Source: Aquificota bacterium
GTDB taxonomy: Bacteria > Thermosulfidibacterota > Thermosulfidibacteria > Thermosulfidibacterales > Thermosulfidibacteraceae
Direction: 5' to 3'
DNA: 29,836 nucleotides
NCBI GenBank assembly: GCA_015494645.1
Contig: WGAU01000007.1
Location: 1 to 29,836 of the forward strand
A program made the translations under genes and the position numbers. Of the stretch, positions 7,911 to 16,902 are shown one piece after another; position 1 is the stretch's first letter, and the number at the start of each line of letters is the position of its first letter. The notes beneath the pieces are model-generated. The model saw nothing but the letters and a program-made list of their open reading frames with translations. It was not told the DNA's origin and made no database searches.

Positions 7911-8640
7911 AGACAAGGTTGCTATCATCACAGGAGCAGCAAGGGGTATAGGAAGGGCAACAGCGCTTATTTTTGCCAGAGAAGGGGCCAAAGTAGTTGT
8001 AGCAGATGTGGATTTACAAGGAGCAAAAGATGTTGCCGAAGAGATAAAAGACGCTAACGGGGAAGCTCTGGCTGTACAGGTTGATGTTAGGGATATGGCC
8101 TCTACAAAACAGATGGCCGAAAGAGCTATAAAAGAGTTTGGAAAGATAGATGTATTGGTGAACAACGCTGGCATTATCAGGGACAGAACATTGCTCAAAA
8201 TGAGTGAGGATGAGTTTCAACAGGTTATAGAGGTGAACGTTAAAGGGGTATTCAACTGCACCAAGGCCGTAGTTCCTTACATGGTTGAGAGAGGATACGG
8301 AGTGATACTCAACGCAAGCTCCGTAGTGGCTCTATACGGGAACTTTGGTCAAACCAATTATGTAGCGTCCAAATCTGCTGTTATAGGAATGACCAAGGTA
8401 TGGGCTAAAGAGCTCGGTCCTAAAGGCATCAGGGTAAATGCAGTGGCGCCCGGTTTTATAGAAACGGATATGACCAAGGAACTTCCGGAAGAGGTCAAGC
8501 ACATGATCATAGAGAGAACACCTCTCAGAAGTATGGGCAAGCCGGAAGATGTGGCCTACGCCTACCTTTTCCTTGCCAGTGATGAAGCAAGATACATAAA
8601 TGGTGCCGTTATAAGCGTTGACGGTGGCATGACCATTTAA
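7897..8640 (+). CDS. fabG: 3-oxoacyl-[ACP] reductase FabG
   Basis: A 247-residue short-chain dehydrogenase that reduces 3-oxoacyl-ACP with NADPH in fatty-acid synthesis. The cofactor motif TGAARGIG (residues 12-19), the NNAGI motif and the catalytic triad S141/S142, Y155, K159 are all present, as is the C-terminal INGAVISVDGGM that closes most FabG proteins. Start is GTG (7897, or the next GTG at 7900) after GGGAGG, inside the end of the flavoprotein gene. Other short-chain reductases cannot be fully excluded, but length and motifs match FabG well. The stop TAA is shared in the palindrome TTAA with the converging hypF stop. Confidence 0.9.
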   Translation: MVRLKDKVAIITGAARGIGRATALIFAREGAKVVVADVDLQGAKDVAEEIKDANGEALAVQVDVRDMASTKQMAERAIKEFGKIDVLVNNAGIIRDRTLLKMSEDEFQQVIEVNVKGVFNCTKAVVPYMVERGYGVILNASSVVALYGNFGQTNYVASKSAVIGMTKVWAKELGPKGIRVNAVAPGFIETDMTKELPEEVKHMIIERTPLRSMGKPEDVAYAYLFLASDEARYINGAVISVDGGMTI

Positions 8641-10889
8641 ACGCAGAAACCAGAGCCCAGAATAGCGGCATATACCTGTCCCAAGCTTATCCCACCGTCG
8701 TTTACGGGGACCAATTGATTCACATAAACGCTGAAGCCATCGGACTCCAAAAGGGAGATTATCCTCTCAAGCAGGAACTTGTTCTGGAACACGCCCCCTG
8801 AAAGTACAACCCTGTCAGTATTGTTCTCACTCCTGAGAATTCTTGCACAGGCCAAAATAGCTTGTGCTAAGGCATTGTGAAACTTGGCCGAAATCAGGGA
8901 CACTTCCACTCCCCTGTTAACATCCTCAACCACAGATCTCACGGTAGGAACATAGTTAATGACTCCATCTTTCACGGGCATAGGATAGGATTCGCTAACG
9001 GTGGTATCAGCCGCGTGCTCAAGAAGCACCGCTGCCTGAGCCTCAAAGGAAGAAACATCCCTAATTCCACAAAGGGAAGCTATCCCGTCAAAGAGCCTGC
9101 CAACACTGGTGCACTTTATTGCGTTCTTTCTTCTTTCAAGCATCCATCTAACTATCTCAACTCTTTTAGAGTCTATGCTTTTGGGAAACCACGCAGGAAC
9201 AGGAATCTCCGATTCCATCAAGAGCGATAAACCAACCCTCCACCCCTCAATCACAGCCTTCTCGTAGCCTGCAAGCCAAAAAGGTTTTAGATGGAACGAT
9301 CTCACATAGCCTTTGGAACTTACTAAAAAGATCTCACCACCCCATACTGTCCCATCATCGCCGTAACCCGTCCCATCAAAGGCCACCCCTATGAACGGAA
9401 AAGGAACCTGAGCCTCAAAGGCACAGGAAAGAACATGGGCCACATGATGCTGCACCCTGAGTATTTTCTTGGAAAAGAAGGCAGTCCTTGCGTAACGGCT
9501 CGTGTAATAACCAGGGTGCCTATCCACTACAACTACATCGGGATCAGTGGAAAACAACCTGAGAAAATCATCAACAGTTTGTTTCAGAAACTTTCGGGTT
9601 TCTGGATAGTCCAAATCGCCTATGTGCTGGGACACATAAACCCCGTCTCCCGTAGCAAGAGCAATTGTGTTCTTAATCTGGGGACCCAATGCCAGAATAG
9701 TTTTACCTGCGTTGGGCTTGTGAACTACCGGAAGGGGAGCAAATCCTCTCGCCCTTCTCACAAGGATTCTCCTGCCAGAGGCTATGAAACATACAGAATC
9801 GTCGCACCTCCTTGCAATGTCCCTGTCATGCATCAAAAAAGCATCGGCTATGCCTTTGAGCTTTTCCCTCGCCTCATCATTGCGGTAGGTTATGGGCTCA
9901 TCGCTTACATTGGCACTTGTGGCAACCACAGGCACCTTCAACTCCGCCAAAAGTAGATGATGCAGAGGTGTGTATGGTAGGAAGGCTCCTACAGTTTTTA
10001 GGCCGCAGGATACATACCAAGAAAGGCCACCCTTACCATCAAGAAGTAGGATAGGCCGCTCAACGCCGCACACAGCTTGTTCTTCCGCATTGCTCAGAAC
10101 GCAGTAGTCTTTGAGTGTATCAAGATCTGGAAACATAACGGCAAAGGGCTTTTCGTAGCGTCTCTTTCTCTCTCTGAGCTTTTGCAAGACGGCATCGTCC
10201 ATTGCCAAGCACATCAGGTGAAACCCCCCAAGCCCCTTCACAGCCACAACAGACCCTGACTTTATAAGGGACGCGCACTTCCTAACGGCCTCATAACCAT
10301 AGACCTTTGCCCCACCCTTATCCTCAAGCCACACGGTGGGACCGCACTCAGGGCAGGCGTTGGGCTGGGCATGGAAGCGCCTGTTGTTAGGATTAGTGTA
10401 CTCAGTATAGCACTGAGGGCACATGGCGAACTTGGCCATGGTGGTATTTTTCCTGTCGTAGGGCAGGGACAAGATAATGGTGTACCGTGGACCGCAGTTG
10501 GTACAGTTTATAAAAGGGTAAAGGTAGCGCCTGTCCTTGGGATCCCACATCTCTTTCAAGCATTCATCGCAAACGGCTATGTCAGGAAGAACAGCAATCT
10601 TAACCTCCCCTTCCGAGCTGCTTCCCACTATTTCAAAGGACCTGTATCCCTTAACAGGCAACATCTGCACATCCATGCTGTAAATCTGCGATAAGAAAGG
10701 TCTTTCCTTGTCCAAACGGCTTATAAAGCTGAAGAGGACATCTTGCTTGCCCTCTACTTCTATTTCTACTCCAAAGGGAGTGTTTTTCACCCATCCCTTT
10801 AACCCTAAGCTTGTCGCCAATCTATAGACAAAGGGCCTAAATCCAACTCCCTGAACAGCACCGGTTATGACGATTCTGCATCTTACCAT
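8637..10889 (-). CDS. hypF: Carbamoyltransferase HypF (NiFe-hydrogenase maturation)
   Basis: The 750-residue product activates carbamoyl phosphate and moves the carbamoyl group to the C-terminal Cys of HypE, the first step in making the CN ligands of the NiFe site. Domains in order: acylphosphatase-like (GAVQGVGFRPFVYRLA, about residues 1-90); two CX2C-X18-CX2C zinc fingers (C107, C110, C129, C132 and C157, C160, C179, C182); a YrdC-like domain (about 195-380); and a Kae1-like domain with VQHHVAHVLSCA and a C-terminal LSGGVFQN. I take ATG 10889 as the start. A GTG at 10898 is also in frame. It overlaps the hypD end by 7 bases and is the last gene of the long minus-strand run. Confidence 0.96.
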   Translation of the reverse strand: MVRCRIVITGAVQGVGFRPFVYRLATSLGLKGWVKNTPFGVEIEVEGKQDVLFSFISRLDKERPFLSQIYSMDVQMLPVKGYRSFEIVGSSSEGEVKIAVLPDIAVCDECLKEMWDPKDRRYLYPFINCTNCGPRYTIILSLPYDRKNTTMAKFAMCPQCYTEYTNPNNRRFHAQPNACPECGPTVWLEDKGGAKVYGYEAVRKCASLIKSGSVVAVKGLGGFHLMCLAMDDAVLQKLRERKRRYEKPFAVMFPDLDTLKDYCVLSNAEEQAVCGVERPILLLDGKGGLSWYVSCGLKTVGAFLPYTPLHHLLLAELKVPVVATSANVSDEPITYRNDEAREKLKGIADAFLMHDRDIARRCDDSVCFIASGRRILVRRARGFAPLPVVHKPNAGKTILALGPQIKNTIALATGDGVYVSQHIGDLDYPETRKFLKQTVDDFLRLFSTDPDVVVVDRHPGYYTSRYARTAFFSKKILRVQHHVAHVLSCAFEAQVPFPFIGVAFDGTGYGDDGTVWGGEIFLVSSKGYVRSFHLKPFWLAGYEKAVIEGWRVGLSLLMESEIPVPAWFPKSIDSKRVEIVRWMLERRKNAIKCTSVGRLFDGIASLCGIRDVSSFEAQAAVLLEHAADTTVSESYPMPVKDGVINYVPTVRSVVEDVNRGVEVSLISAKFHNALAQAILACARILRSENNTDRVVLSGGVFQNKFLLERIISLLESDGFSVYVNQLVPVNDGGISLGQVYAAILGSGFCV

Positions 10890-11953
10890 GCCCCGCACCT
10901 GTACCAGATGTTACAGGCTCCTTCAGCAGATACCATGCAGGGCCCCACAGGAGTATGAGGGCGACATTTGTTCCCAAAGAGCTTGCACTGAGAAGGATAA
11001 GCCTTTCCCCTTATAATTGAGCCACATATACACCCTGTCTCTTCCCTATCTTCAAATTCTTTCCATCCCCATACAATCTTGGCATTTCTTTCGCTGTATT
11101 CTTCTTTCAACTCCAAACCTGAGTGGGGAATTACTCCCAACCCCCTCCATTTTGCATCAGAAATTATAAAGACCCTGTTCATTAGCTCTTTAGCCCTCCT
11201 ATTTCCATCGGTCCTGACCACCCCTCTATAGATATTCTCAACCTCTGCCCTACCCTCCCTTAGTTGTTTAAGTATCAAAAGAACAGCCAATAGAACATCC
11301 TCTGGAGTAAAGCCAGCCACCACTACAGGTACCCTATATCTATTACTGAACCCTTCCCATACCCTTTTGCCCATTACCGCAGACACATGGCCCGGAGCCA
11401 CAAAGGCATCGGGACCCGACTCCATCACGCTCTCCATAGCAGCGGTAGTAAGTCTGTGGGAACTTACAAAGAAGAAATTGGAGGGAAGATCCACAGAGAA
11501 TAGGGTAGCCGCAGGAGCTGCTGTGGTTTCAAAGCCTATGGAGAAAAAGACCACTTTCTTTTCTGGAAACTTTCTACATAGATCCAGAACCTGGTGGCAG
11601 GAGGTTATGGCTACCACATTTCCACCGCAACTTCTCAAATTGGTTCCCCCAGCAGGTACCCTCAACATATCCCCATAAGTGGCAAGCAACACATCCCTTC
11701 CCTTGGAAATTTCCATGGCATTGAGAATGTCCTCCTGAGGAGTCACGCACACAGGGCATCCCGGACCGGGGATGAGCTTTATATTGAAAGGGAGAAGCTG
11801 TCTTAATCCCCATTTGCAGACAACATGTTCATGAGAACCGCATACATTCAGAATCTTTATTTCCCTATCGGGGATGTTAAGTTTGGCTATTAGCCGGGAA
11901 AGTTCTTTTACATCAGCAAATTCTTGGAACCGGGTCTTCCTCAAGATAATCAA
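10883..11953 (-). CDS. hypD: Hydrogenase maturation protein HypD
   Basis: HypD is the iron-sulfur scaffold on which, with HypC, the Fe(CN)2CO group of NiFe-hydrogenases is built. NVCGSHEH (C38) and GPGCPVC (C66, C69) are the conserved catalytic cysteine motifs. The C-terminal half holds the [4Fe-4S] cysteines in CICGS, SQCKLFGNKC, GPCMVSAEGAC and WYRC. The 356-residue length is normal. The start is uncertain: the frame opens with TTG at 11953, another TTG lies three codons later, and no ATG is available before conserved sequence. It overlaps the hypE end by 41 bases, which supports coupled translation. Confidence 0.95.
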   Translation of the reverse strand: MIILRKTRFQEFADVKELSRLIAKLNIPDREIKILNVCGSHEHVVCKWGLRQLLPFNIKLIPGPGCPVCVTPQEDILNAMEISKGRDVLLATYGDMLRVPAGGTNLRSCGGNVVAITSCHQVLDLCRKFPEKKVVFFSIGFETTAAPAATLFSVDLPSNFFFVSSHRLTTAAMESVMESGPDAFVAPGHVSAVMGKRVWEGFSNRYRVPVVVAGFTPEDVLLAVLLILKQLREGRAEVENIYRGVVRTDGNRRAKELMNRVFIISDAKWRGLGVIPHSGLELKEEYSERNAKIVWGWKEFEDREETGCICGSIIRGKAYPSQCKLFGNKCRPHTPVGPCMVSAEGACNIWYRCGAW

Positions 11954-12893
11954 CGGCCCTCACCCCGCCAGATGAAGTTACCATAACAACTCCAGAAAGT
12001 GCTTCCGTTACCTCTCCTATAACAGAGGCCTTTTCGCCAAGCCAGTGAGAGGTGAGGACCTCAAGAACCTCATCTGCATCACCTTTAGACACCACAACTA
12101 CGGCCCTTCCCTCGTTGGCAAGGTATATAGGGTCAAAGCCAAACATATCGCACAGAAAGGACACATCCTCCCTTACGGGTATTTTTTCCTCATAAAGTCT
12201 GATTCCCAATCCCGTTGCATCAGAAAGCTCCAAACATACAGTGGCTAAACCTCCCCGGGTTGCATCCCTCATCCACTTCACGCCCTTTTTGTTAAAGATC
12301 CTGCTTAAAAGAGGATACATATTGGCACAGTCACTTTCCAAATCAACTTCCACATCGGCATCTTCCCTTGCTAAAAAGATACTCATCCCATGTTCGCCTA
12401 TGCTACCCGTTACCAAAACAAGATCTCCAGGAGACACATCCCCAACGGAAAATCTTCTCACAACCCTCCCTATGCCTGTAGTATTTATGTACATTCCCTC
12501 TGCCTTTCCCTTTTCTACCACCTTGGTATCCCCAGCTACCACTTTTATCCCAGCCCCTTGAGACTCCCTGACCATGGAAGAAACAACCTCTTCAAGGAGC
12601 CTTATCTCAAACCCCTCTTCAAGTACAAACCCGCATGTCAGAGCCAGAGGCTCGGCTCCGCTTACGGCAAGATCGTTCAAAGTTCCACAGACGGCAAGTT
12701 TGCCTATATCCCCGCCGGGGAAGAAGAGAGGTCTTACCACAAAGGAATCTGTGGTAACCGCAATCTCACCGCCCAGCGAGAGGTATGCCGCATCCTCCAG
12801 TTCATCCAACGAGAAATGCTTAGCAAAAATATTCTTTATCAGCTCAGAAGTGAGCCTTCCACCGCTACCGTGGGCTAAGCTTATCCTTCCCAT
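11913..12893 (-). CDS. hypE: Hydrogenase maturation protein HypE
   Basis: HypE (326 residues from ATG 12893) is an AIR-synthase-like ATPase that dehydrates the thiocarbamate on its own C-terminal cysteine to thiocyanate, the CN donor. The protein ends in DPVPRIC, keeping the essential terminal PRIC. The N-terminal LAHGSGGRLTSELI and the region VVAGDTKVVEKGK are typical of the family. A TTG at 12899 is an alternative start. The beginning overlaps csrA by 29 bases, so hydrogenase maturation genes are physically welded to the flagellar regulator csrA. HypA, HypB and HypC genes are not in the window. Confidence 0.96.
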   Translation of the reverse strand: MGRISLAHGSGGRLTSELIKNIFAKHFSLDELEDAAYLSLGGEIAVTTDSFVVRPLFFPGGDIGKLAVCGTLNDLAVSGAEPLALTCGFVLEEGFEIRLLEEVVSSMVRESQGAGIKVVAGDTKVVEKGKAEGMYINTTGIGRVVRRFSVGDVSPGDLVLVTGSIGEHGMSIFLAREDADVEVDLESDCANMYPLLSRIFNKKGVKWMRDATRGGLATVCLELSDATGLGIRLYEEKIPVREDVSFLCDMFGFDPIYLANEGRAVVVVSKGDADEVLEVLTSHWLGEKASVIGEVTEALSGVVMVTSSGGVRAVDYLEEDPVPRIC

Positions 12894-13122
12894 CTTCAAG
12901 CAATGTGGCCACTGTATCTAAATCAACCCTTGTCCTACCAACAGCCGCAGCCGCCTCATTCTCCCTCTTTATGGCCTCATACACCTCTTTTCTAAAGACT
13001 GGAAGCTCCCTTGGGGCCTTTATACCTATCTTTACGGATTTCCCACTTACACTTAGGACCTTGATCTCTATGTGGTCCCCTATCATTATGCTCTCTTCCA
13101 CCTTACGGGTGAGAACAAGCAT
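12865..13122 (-). CDS. csrA: Carbon storage regulator CsrA
   Basis: An 85-residue RNA-binding translational regulator. MLVLTRKVEESIMIGDHIEIKV and VKIGIKAPRELPVFRKEVYEAIKREN cover the five-stranded CsrA fold, including the RNA-contact residues near the start (L-x-L-TRK) and the GIKAP..VxVxRxEV block. It is slightly longer than the 61-residue E. coli protein because of a polar C-terminal tail. It lies 5 bases after fliW, the gene order in which FliW binds and restrains CsrA in other bacteria to control flagellin synthesis. Its end overlaps hypE. Confidence 0.96.
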   Translation of the reverse strand: MLVLTRKVEESIMIGDHIEIKVLSVSGKSVKIGIKAPRELPVFRKEVYEAIKRENEAAAAVGRTRVDLDTVATLLEDGKDKLSPR

Positions 13123-13127
13123 GCCTG

Positions 13128-13553
13128 TCAGTCCTTAAAAATCCTGTACCTTATAGGATAGCTATCATCGGGTATAACCACCTGCTTACCAAGTCTCTTT
13201 TTCCTGTTTATCACCAAAGGACCCCTGAGGTTTACGGTCATCTTCTTCGGATCTTCTGGAATAACCACAAGCACATAAACCTCCGCATCATCTAAGCTGT
13301 CAAGCTGGAGCTTTTTTGCATCCTCCTCCTCAAGGGGCACAACATAATCGGGTTTAACAAGTTTGGGGTTGATAATGACAAAAGCCAATGAGCCATCATC
13401 CACACATTGAAACCATTTAAAGGGACTTTCCTTCTTGTGGTTCAAAATCACATACCTTTTAGCATATGGGAAGCCCAGTATAGGCTCCACCATAGTTATT
13501 ATGTCTTCTTCTTTCACGTCTATAGCCCCAAATCTATCCGTCATCACCTTCAT
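13128..13553 (-). CDS. fliW: Flagellar assembly factor FliW
   Basis: A 141-residue protein. FGAIDVKEEDIITMVEPILGFPYAKRYVIL near the start and the later DDAEVYVLVVIP and LRGPLVINRKKRLGKQVVI are conserved FliW features. In Bacillus, FliW is a partner switch that binds either flagellin or CsrA, so that CsrA repression is relieved when flagellin is exported. The gene follows flgL by 4 bases and precedes csrA by 5, the classic arrangement, so the same circuit is likely here. The flagellin gene itself is not in the window. Confidence 0.95.
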   Translation of the reverse strand: MKVMTDRFGAIDVKEEDIITMVEPILGFPYAKRYVILNHKKESPFKWFQCVDDGSLAFVIINPKLVKPDYVVPLEEEDAKKLQLDSLDDAEVYVLVVIPEDPKKMTVNLRGPLVINRKKRLGKQVVIPDDSYPIRYRIFKD

Positions 13554-13557
13554 CCCA

Positions 13558-16500
13558 TTACCTCAGGAAGTCAAGTAATGTTGGTGTAAAGAGCCTTACT
13601 GAAGCCATAAGGGCAGCCCTTAAAGCGGTCTGTGCCTTTTGAAGCTCCATAGTTGCCTCGGCAAGATCCACATCCTCCAGGGGCGCCTTTCTGTCCTTGG
13701 CGTGCTTTATGTAGAGTTCGTACCTGTCTCTCGCCATTTTTACACTTTCCATTCTCGCTCCAACCTCTGTGCGCTTTCCAAGCACTTGCTGGTAGGCCTC
13801 ATCCAGAAGACCAACCTTTTCTTCTATACCACCTCCCACCTTCAGAGTGAAGGAATCTCCGGATCGCACCTGACCAGAGCTAAAGCTTATATAGACACCA
13901 TCCCTGACATAGTACTCCCTGTAAGGATGTTTGACTATCATTGTCTTGACTATGCGTCCGTCCGAATCTGTAATGGTCAGCAGCAGATTTGTCTTCTCGT
14001 CCTCGCTAAGCTCCTGTATTTTGGTAACATCAGACGCAGAGATTCTCAAAGAGCCTTCGTATTCAATGTACTTTATGGTGGATACACTACTATAGGTAGC
14101 TGTAATGTCTCCCGTTCCTGTATCACTATCCACCAGAACCTTTATCCTACCGTTAAGTATCAAGGTGCCCCCAGAAGATATCTCGTAGCTTCCACTTTCA
14201 AGATACACCCTGTAGTAGGCTGAAGGATCGGAGGCATCCAAGGTAAAGCTTGACGTTATAGTTCTTGTAACCTCTTCCCCGTTGCCTTTTACAAAAGTTA
14301 TAGGACTTGCGGCTTCTAAAGTTACTGAAGATGTAGCCACCTTTATCTCATTCTCGGCAAAGAACGCGGTGTACCTGTTGGTTCTAATCTTTGTATCACC
14401 TGCCACCTTTTGAATGGTGGCAACGTTTACATGCCATGTGGTGTTGTAATCCCCTCTGAATTCGCCATCGGTCATAACCGTTAAATCAGTGTGTAGAAGA
14501 TCTCCCCTTACCTCGCTTTCCCATTTGGAAGGCAGATCTATCATACGTCTGGGTATGTTTTCTGCATGAGCCTCCTTAAGGTCCCTAACTATATCAAAAA
14601 CATCCACTCCCCTGCCCTCCTTCATAACAAAGAAAGTGCTGAATAAGGCCTTCCTGTTTCCACCGGCAGGAGAGATGTTTATGTCAAAATCCGACTCACC
14701 ACCCATCTTATCCTCAAAATAAAGCATATTATCCTTCACATAGCCTCTCACGTGGTACCTGTATATCTCTTCTACACGGTTTATAAGTTCCTTTACTGTA
14801 TCTATCTCAGAATTTGAGATGTAGTTCCCGTTTTTTTCCTCCTTTGGAAAGACCGCAGCCACACCATTGGGATCACTAAACCTAAACTCAAAGTTCCCCC
14901 TTTTATCCACCACCTCAATGCCACCACCTCCATCGGTTCTTGCCCATAAAGAGTATCCAGAATCCTGACTTATATGGTATGCCAACCGCAGAGCCGTGTA
15001 CTCCAAAGAGTTCATATAGGGCTGGTAGCTCAAAGTGTACTCTGTATCATCGTAAGAACCTGCTATACCAGTGAGATAAAGGGTTCCTGCAGATGTTGTG
15101 GTAAACCTTACTTGATCCACATCTAACATGGAAACCAATCTGAAGTTGGTTTCCCCTTCCTTAACCATTACAACAGGAGGATCATTAAGGGTTGTCGCAG
15201 AAGTCCAGTTGTTCACATCGTTCCACTGTTTAATCAGCTCGTCCAAGGTGGTGACATCATCGCTAAAAGTAAGCTTGTAAGTGGTACCTCCAGCAGATAC
15301 CCTTATGGTAGTGCCGGCAGATATTTCACTGAAAAGCCTCGGCTCAATCTTTTCAGCAGTGTAAAGGGGAGTTGCCACATCTGTAGCAACAACGCTCACC
15401 GTAAAGCTTCCAGTTATGGTTGTTACTTCAAAAGTTTCGTTAGCGGTTATAGGCTTAAACACCCTGCCTCTTATCCTTTGAGAAACCACATATTCGGGGG
15501 TGAACCCCCAGCTTCCCACACCGTCTTTGAAGCCTAAAACACTCTCCGTGTATGGAGACTCTTCCTTAACATACATGTAGTTTGCTCCGGGATCCACCAG
15601 GTGAAATACCAAATGATCTCCCTGAGCGGAAACTTCCACCCTATCCCTCAGCACATGATTGGCATCCAATAGGGACTTAACCACATCAACGAGCTCCTCT
15701 ATCTTTTCATAGGAGCCCTGCCCTAAGGTTATGCTGCTTGATACAATGGTGCCCCCCTGATTTATGTAAAATTTCAAGGTTATGTTCGCTGTGGCCCCTC
15801 CAAGCCTCTGGAAGTCCACAGCATTAGGAGCCACTACATAAGCCGATCCTGCCAGCAACCCGTTGTGAGCGGTTCCTTCAATCTCAAAAACGGAGCCTGT
15901 TGGCTGCTCCAGCCGGTCAAAGGGCAAGGATTCGTAAAGGGTTTCCTTGGAATAAACCTGCGCAGCAAGGGTTTTGTTCACAGGTTTGAACACTCCCTCA
16001 CCGGGAGTGTTCATAACAACCCTGTTGTTGTACCCTATTTGAACAGGCTGTTCTTCTCCATTGCCGGTGTAAACAACCTCTCCCCCCTTCACATACTCAA
16101 GTTCCACCACCTTTAATGTATCAAATGTGGTCAGATCCACGCCGTTGAAATTGATCCTGAAGCCCCTTCCCGTATCAAAGGTGCCGTAGATCTTGCCCCC
16201 CAAGATGGAAGGCTTGAAAACCGCCCTGTCAACGAAAACGTTTGCACTTGTGCCGCTGTCGTCGGAACCGTTGGAGTCTATCTGCACCACCTCTCCCTTC
16301 TCATTCTCCATCCAAATCCGCAGGCTGTCCCCTTCCCTCTTTATGAACAGCTTGTAACTGCCAGAATCAAACTGGTAAAGATCGGAAAAAGCTTCAGAAA
16401 CCTCTATCTCCATGTTGCTATCGGGCAAAACTCCCAACCTCACAGAGTTGAACTTGTTATACGCAAAGGGTGGATTGGCGGTGTTGGTTCCTCCAAAGAC

Positions 16501-16902
16501 GTACTTGTCCATAGCCTTAGTGTTTCCAATGTCAACAAGTTCCTCAAATATCTGACCAAGCTCATGAGCTATGGCGCTTCTGGAGTCAGCATCCTGAGTG
16601 TCGTTGGCACCCTGTAAGGCAAGTTCTTTTACTCTTTCTATGTACCTATCAAGCTTATCAAAGGCTGAATCGGTAATACCAAGCCATGTATCTGCAACGT
16701 CCATGTTTTTGAGAAAACGATCCATCTCCTCAATGTTTCTCTTGAGGGTGAGAATCTGAGAAGTACCTGCTGGATCATCGCTGGGCTGTTCAAGCCTCTT
16801 ACCCGTAGAAAGCTGGTAAGAAGCCCTTTCCAGCGAATCCATTATCTCCTTATGTATCCTCAAAAACTTATCTACCAGCAGGTTGCGCGTAACCCTCATC
16901 AT
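13558..16902 (-). CDS. flgL: Flagellar hook-filament junction protein FlgL, giant form (1114 aa)
   Basis: The ends match FlgL (HAP3). The N-terminal about 170 residues include VTRNLLVDKFLRIHKE, the stretch LSTGKRLEQPSDDPAGTSQI and DKYVFGGT. The last about 90 residues (KRTEVGARMESVKMARDRYE and following) form the matching C-terminal helices. FlgL joins hook and filament outside the cell. Typical FlgL has about 300 residues. Here about 850 residues of Ser/Thr/Gly-rich, probably beta-strand sequence lie between the two helical ends, presumably as surface-exposed domains. No stop or frameshift breaks it. Start ATG 16902 overlaps the flgK stop as ATGA; a second ATG follows at once. Confidence 0.92.
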   Translation of the reverse strand: MMRVTRNLLVDKFLRIHKEIMDSLERASYQLSTGKRLEQPSDDPAGTSQILTLKRNIEEMDRFLKNMDVADTWLGITDSAFDKLDRYIERVKELALQGANDTQDADSRSAIAHELGQIFEELVDIGNTKAMDKYVFGGTNTANPPFAYNKFNSVRLGVLPDSNMEIEVSEAFSDLYQFDSGSYKLFIKREGDSLRIWMENEKGEVVQIDSNGSDDSGTSANVFVDRAVFKPSILGGKIYGTFDTGRGFRINFNGVDLTTFDTLKVVELEYVKGGEVVYTGNGEEQPVQIGYNNRVVMNTPGEGVFKPVNKTLAAQVYSKETLYESLPFDRLEQPTGSVFEIEGTAHNGLLAGSAYVVAPNAVDFQRLGGATANITLKFYINQGGTIVSSSITLGQGSYEKIEELVDVVKSLLDANHVLRDRVEVSAQGDHLVFHLVDPGANYMYVKEESPYTESVLGFKDGVGSWGFTPEYVVSQRIRGRVFKPITANETFEVTTITGSFTVSVVATDVATPLYTAEKIEPRLFSEISAGTTIRVSAGGTTYKLTFSDDVTTLDELIKQWNDVNNWTSATTLNDPPVVMVKEGETNFRLVSMLDVDQVRFTTTSAGTLYLTGIAGSYDDTEYTLSYQPYMNSLEYTALRLAYHISQDSGYSLWARTDGGGGIEVVDKRGNFEFRFSDPNGVAAVFPKEEKNGNYISNSEIDTVKELINRVEEIYRYHVRGYVKDNMLYFEDKMGGESDFDINISPAGGNRKALFSTFFVMKEGRGVDVFDIVRDLKEAHAENIPRRMIDLPSKWESEVRGDLLHTDLTVMTDGEFRGDYNTTWHVNVATIQKVAGDTKIRTNRYTAFFAENEIKVATSSVTLEAASPITFVKGNGEEVTRTITSSFTLDASDPSAYYRVYLESGSYEISSGGTLILNGRIKVLVDSDTGTGDITATYSSVSTIKYIEYEGSLRISASDVTKIQELSEDEKTNLLLTITDSDGRIVKTMIVKHPYREYYVRDGVYISFSSGQVRSGDSFTLKVGGGIEEKVGLLDEAYQQVLGKRTEVGARMESVKMARDRYELYIKHAKDRKAPLEDVDLAEATMELQKAQTALRAALMASVRLFTPTLLDFLR

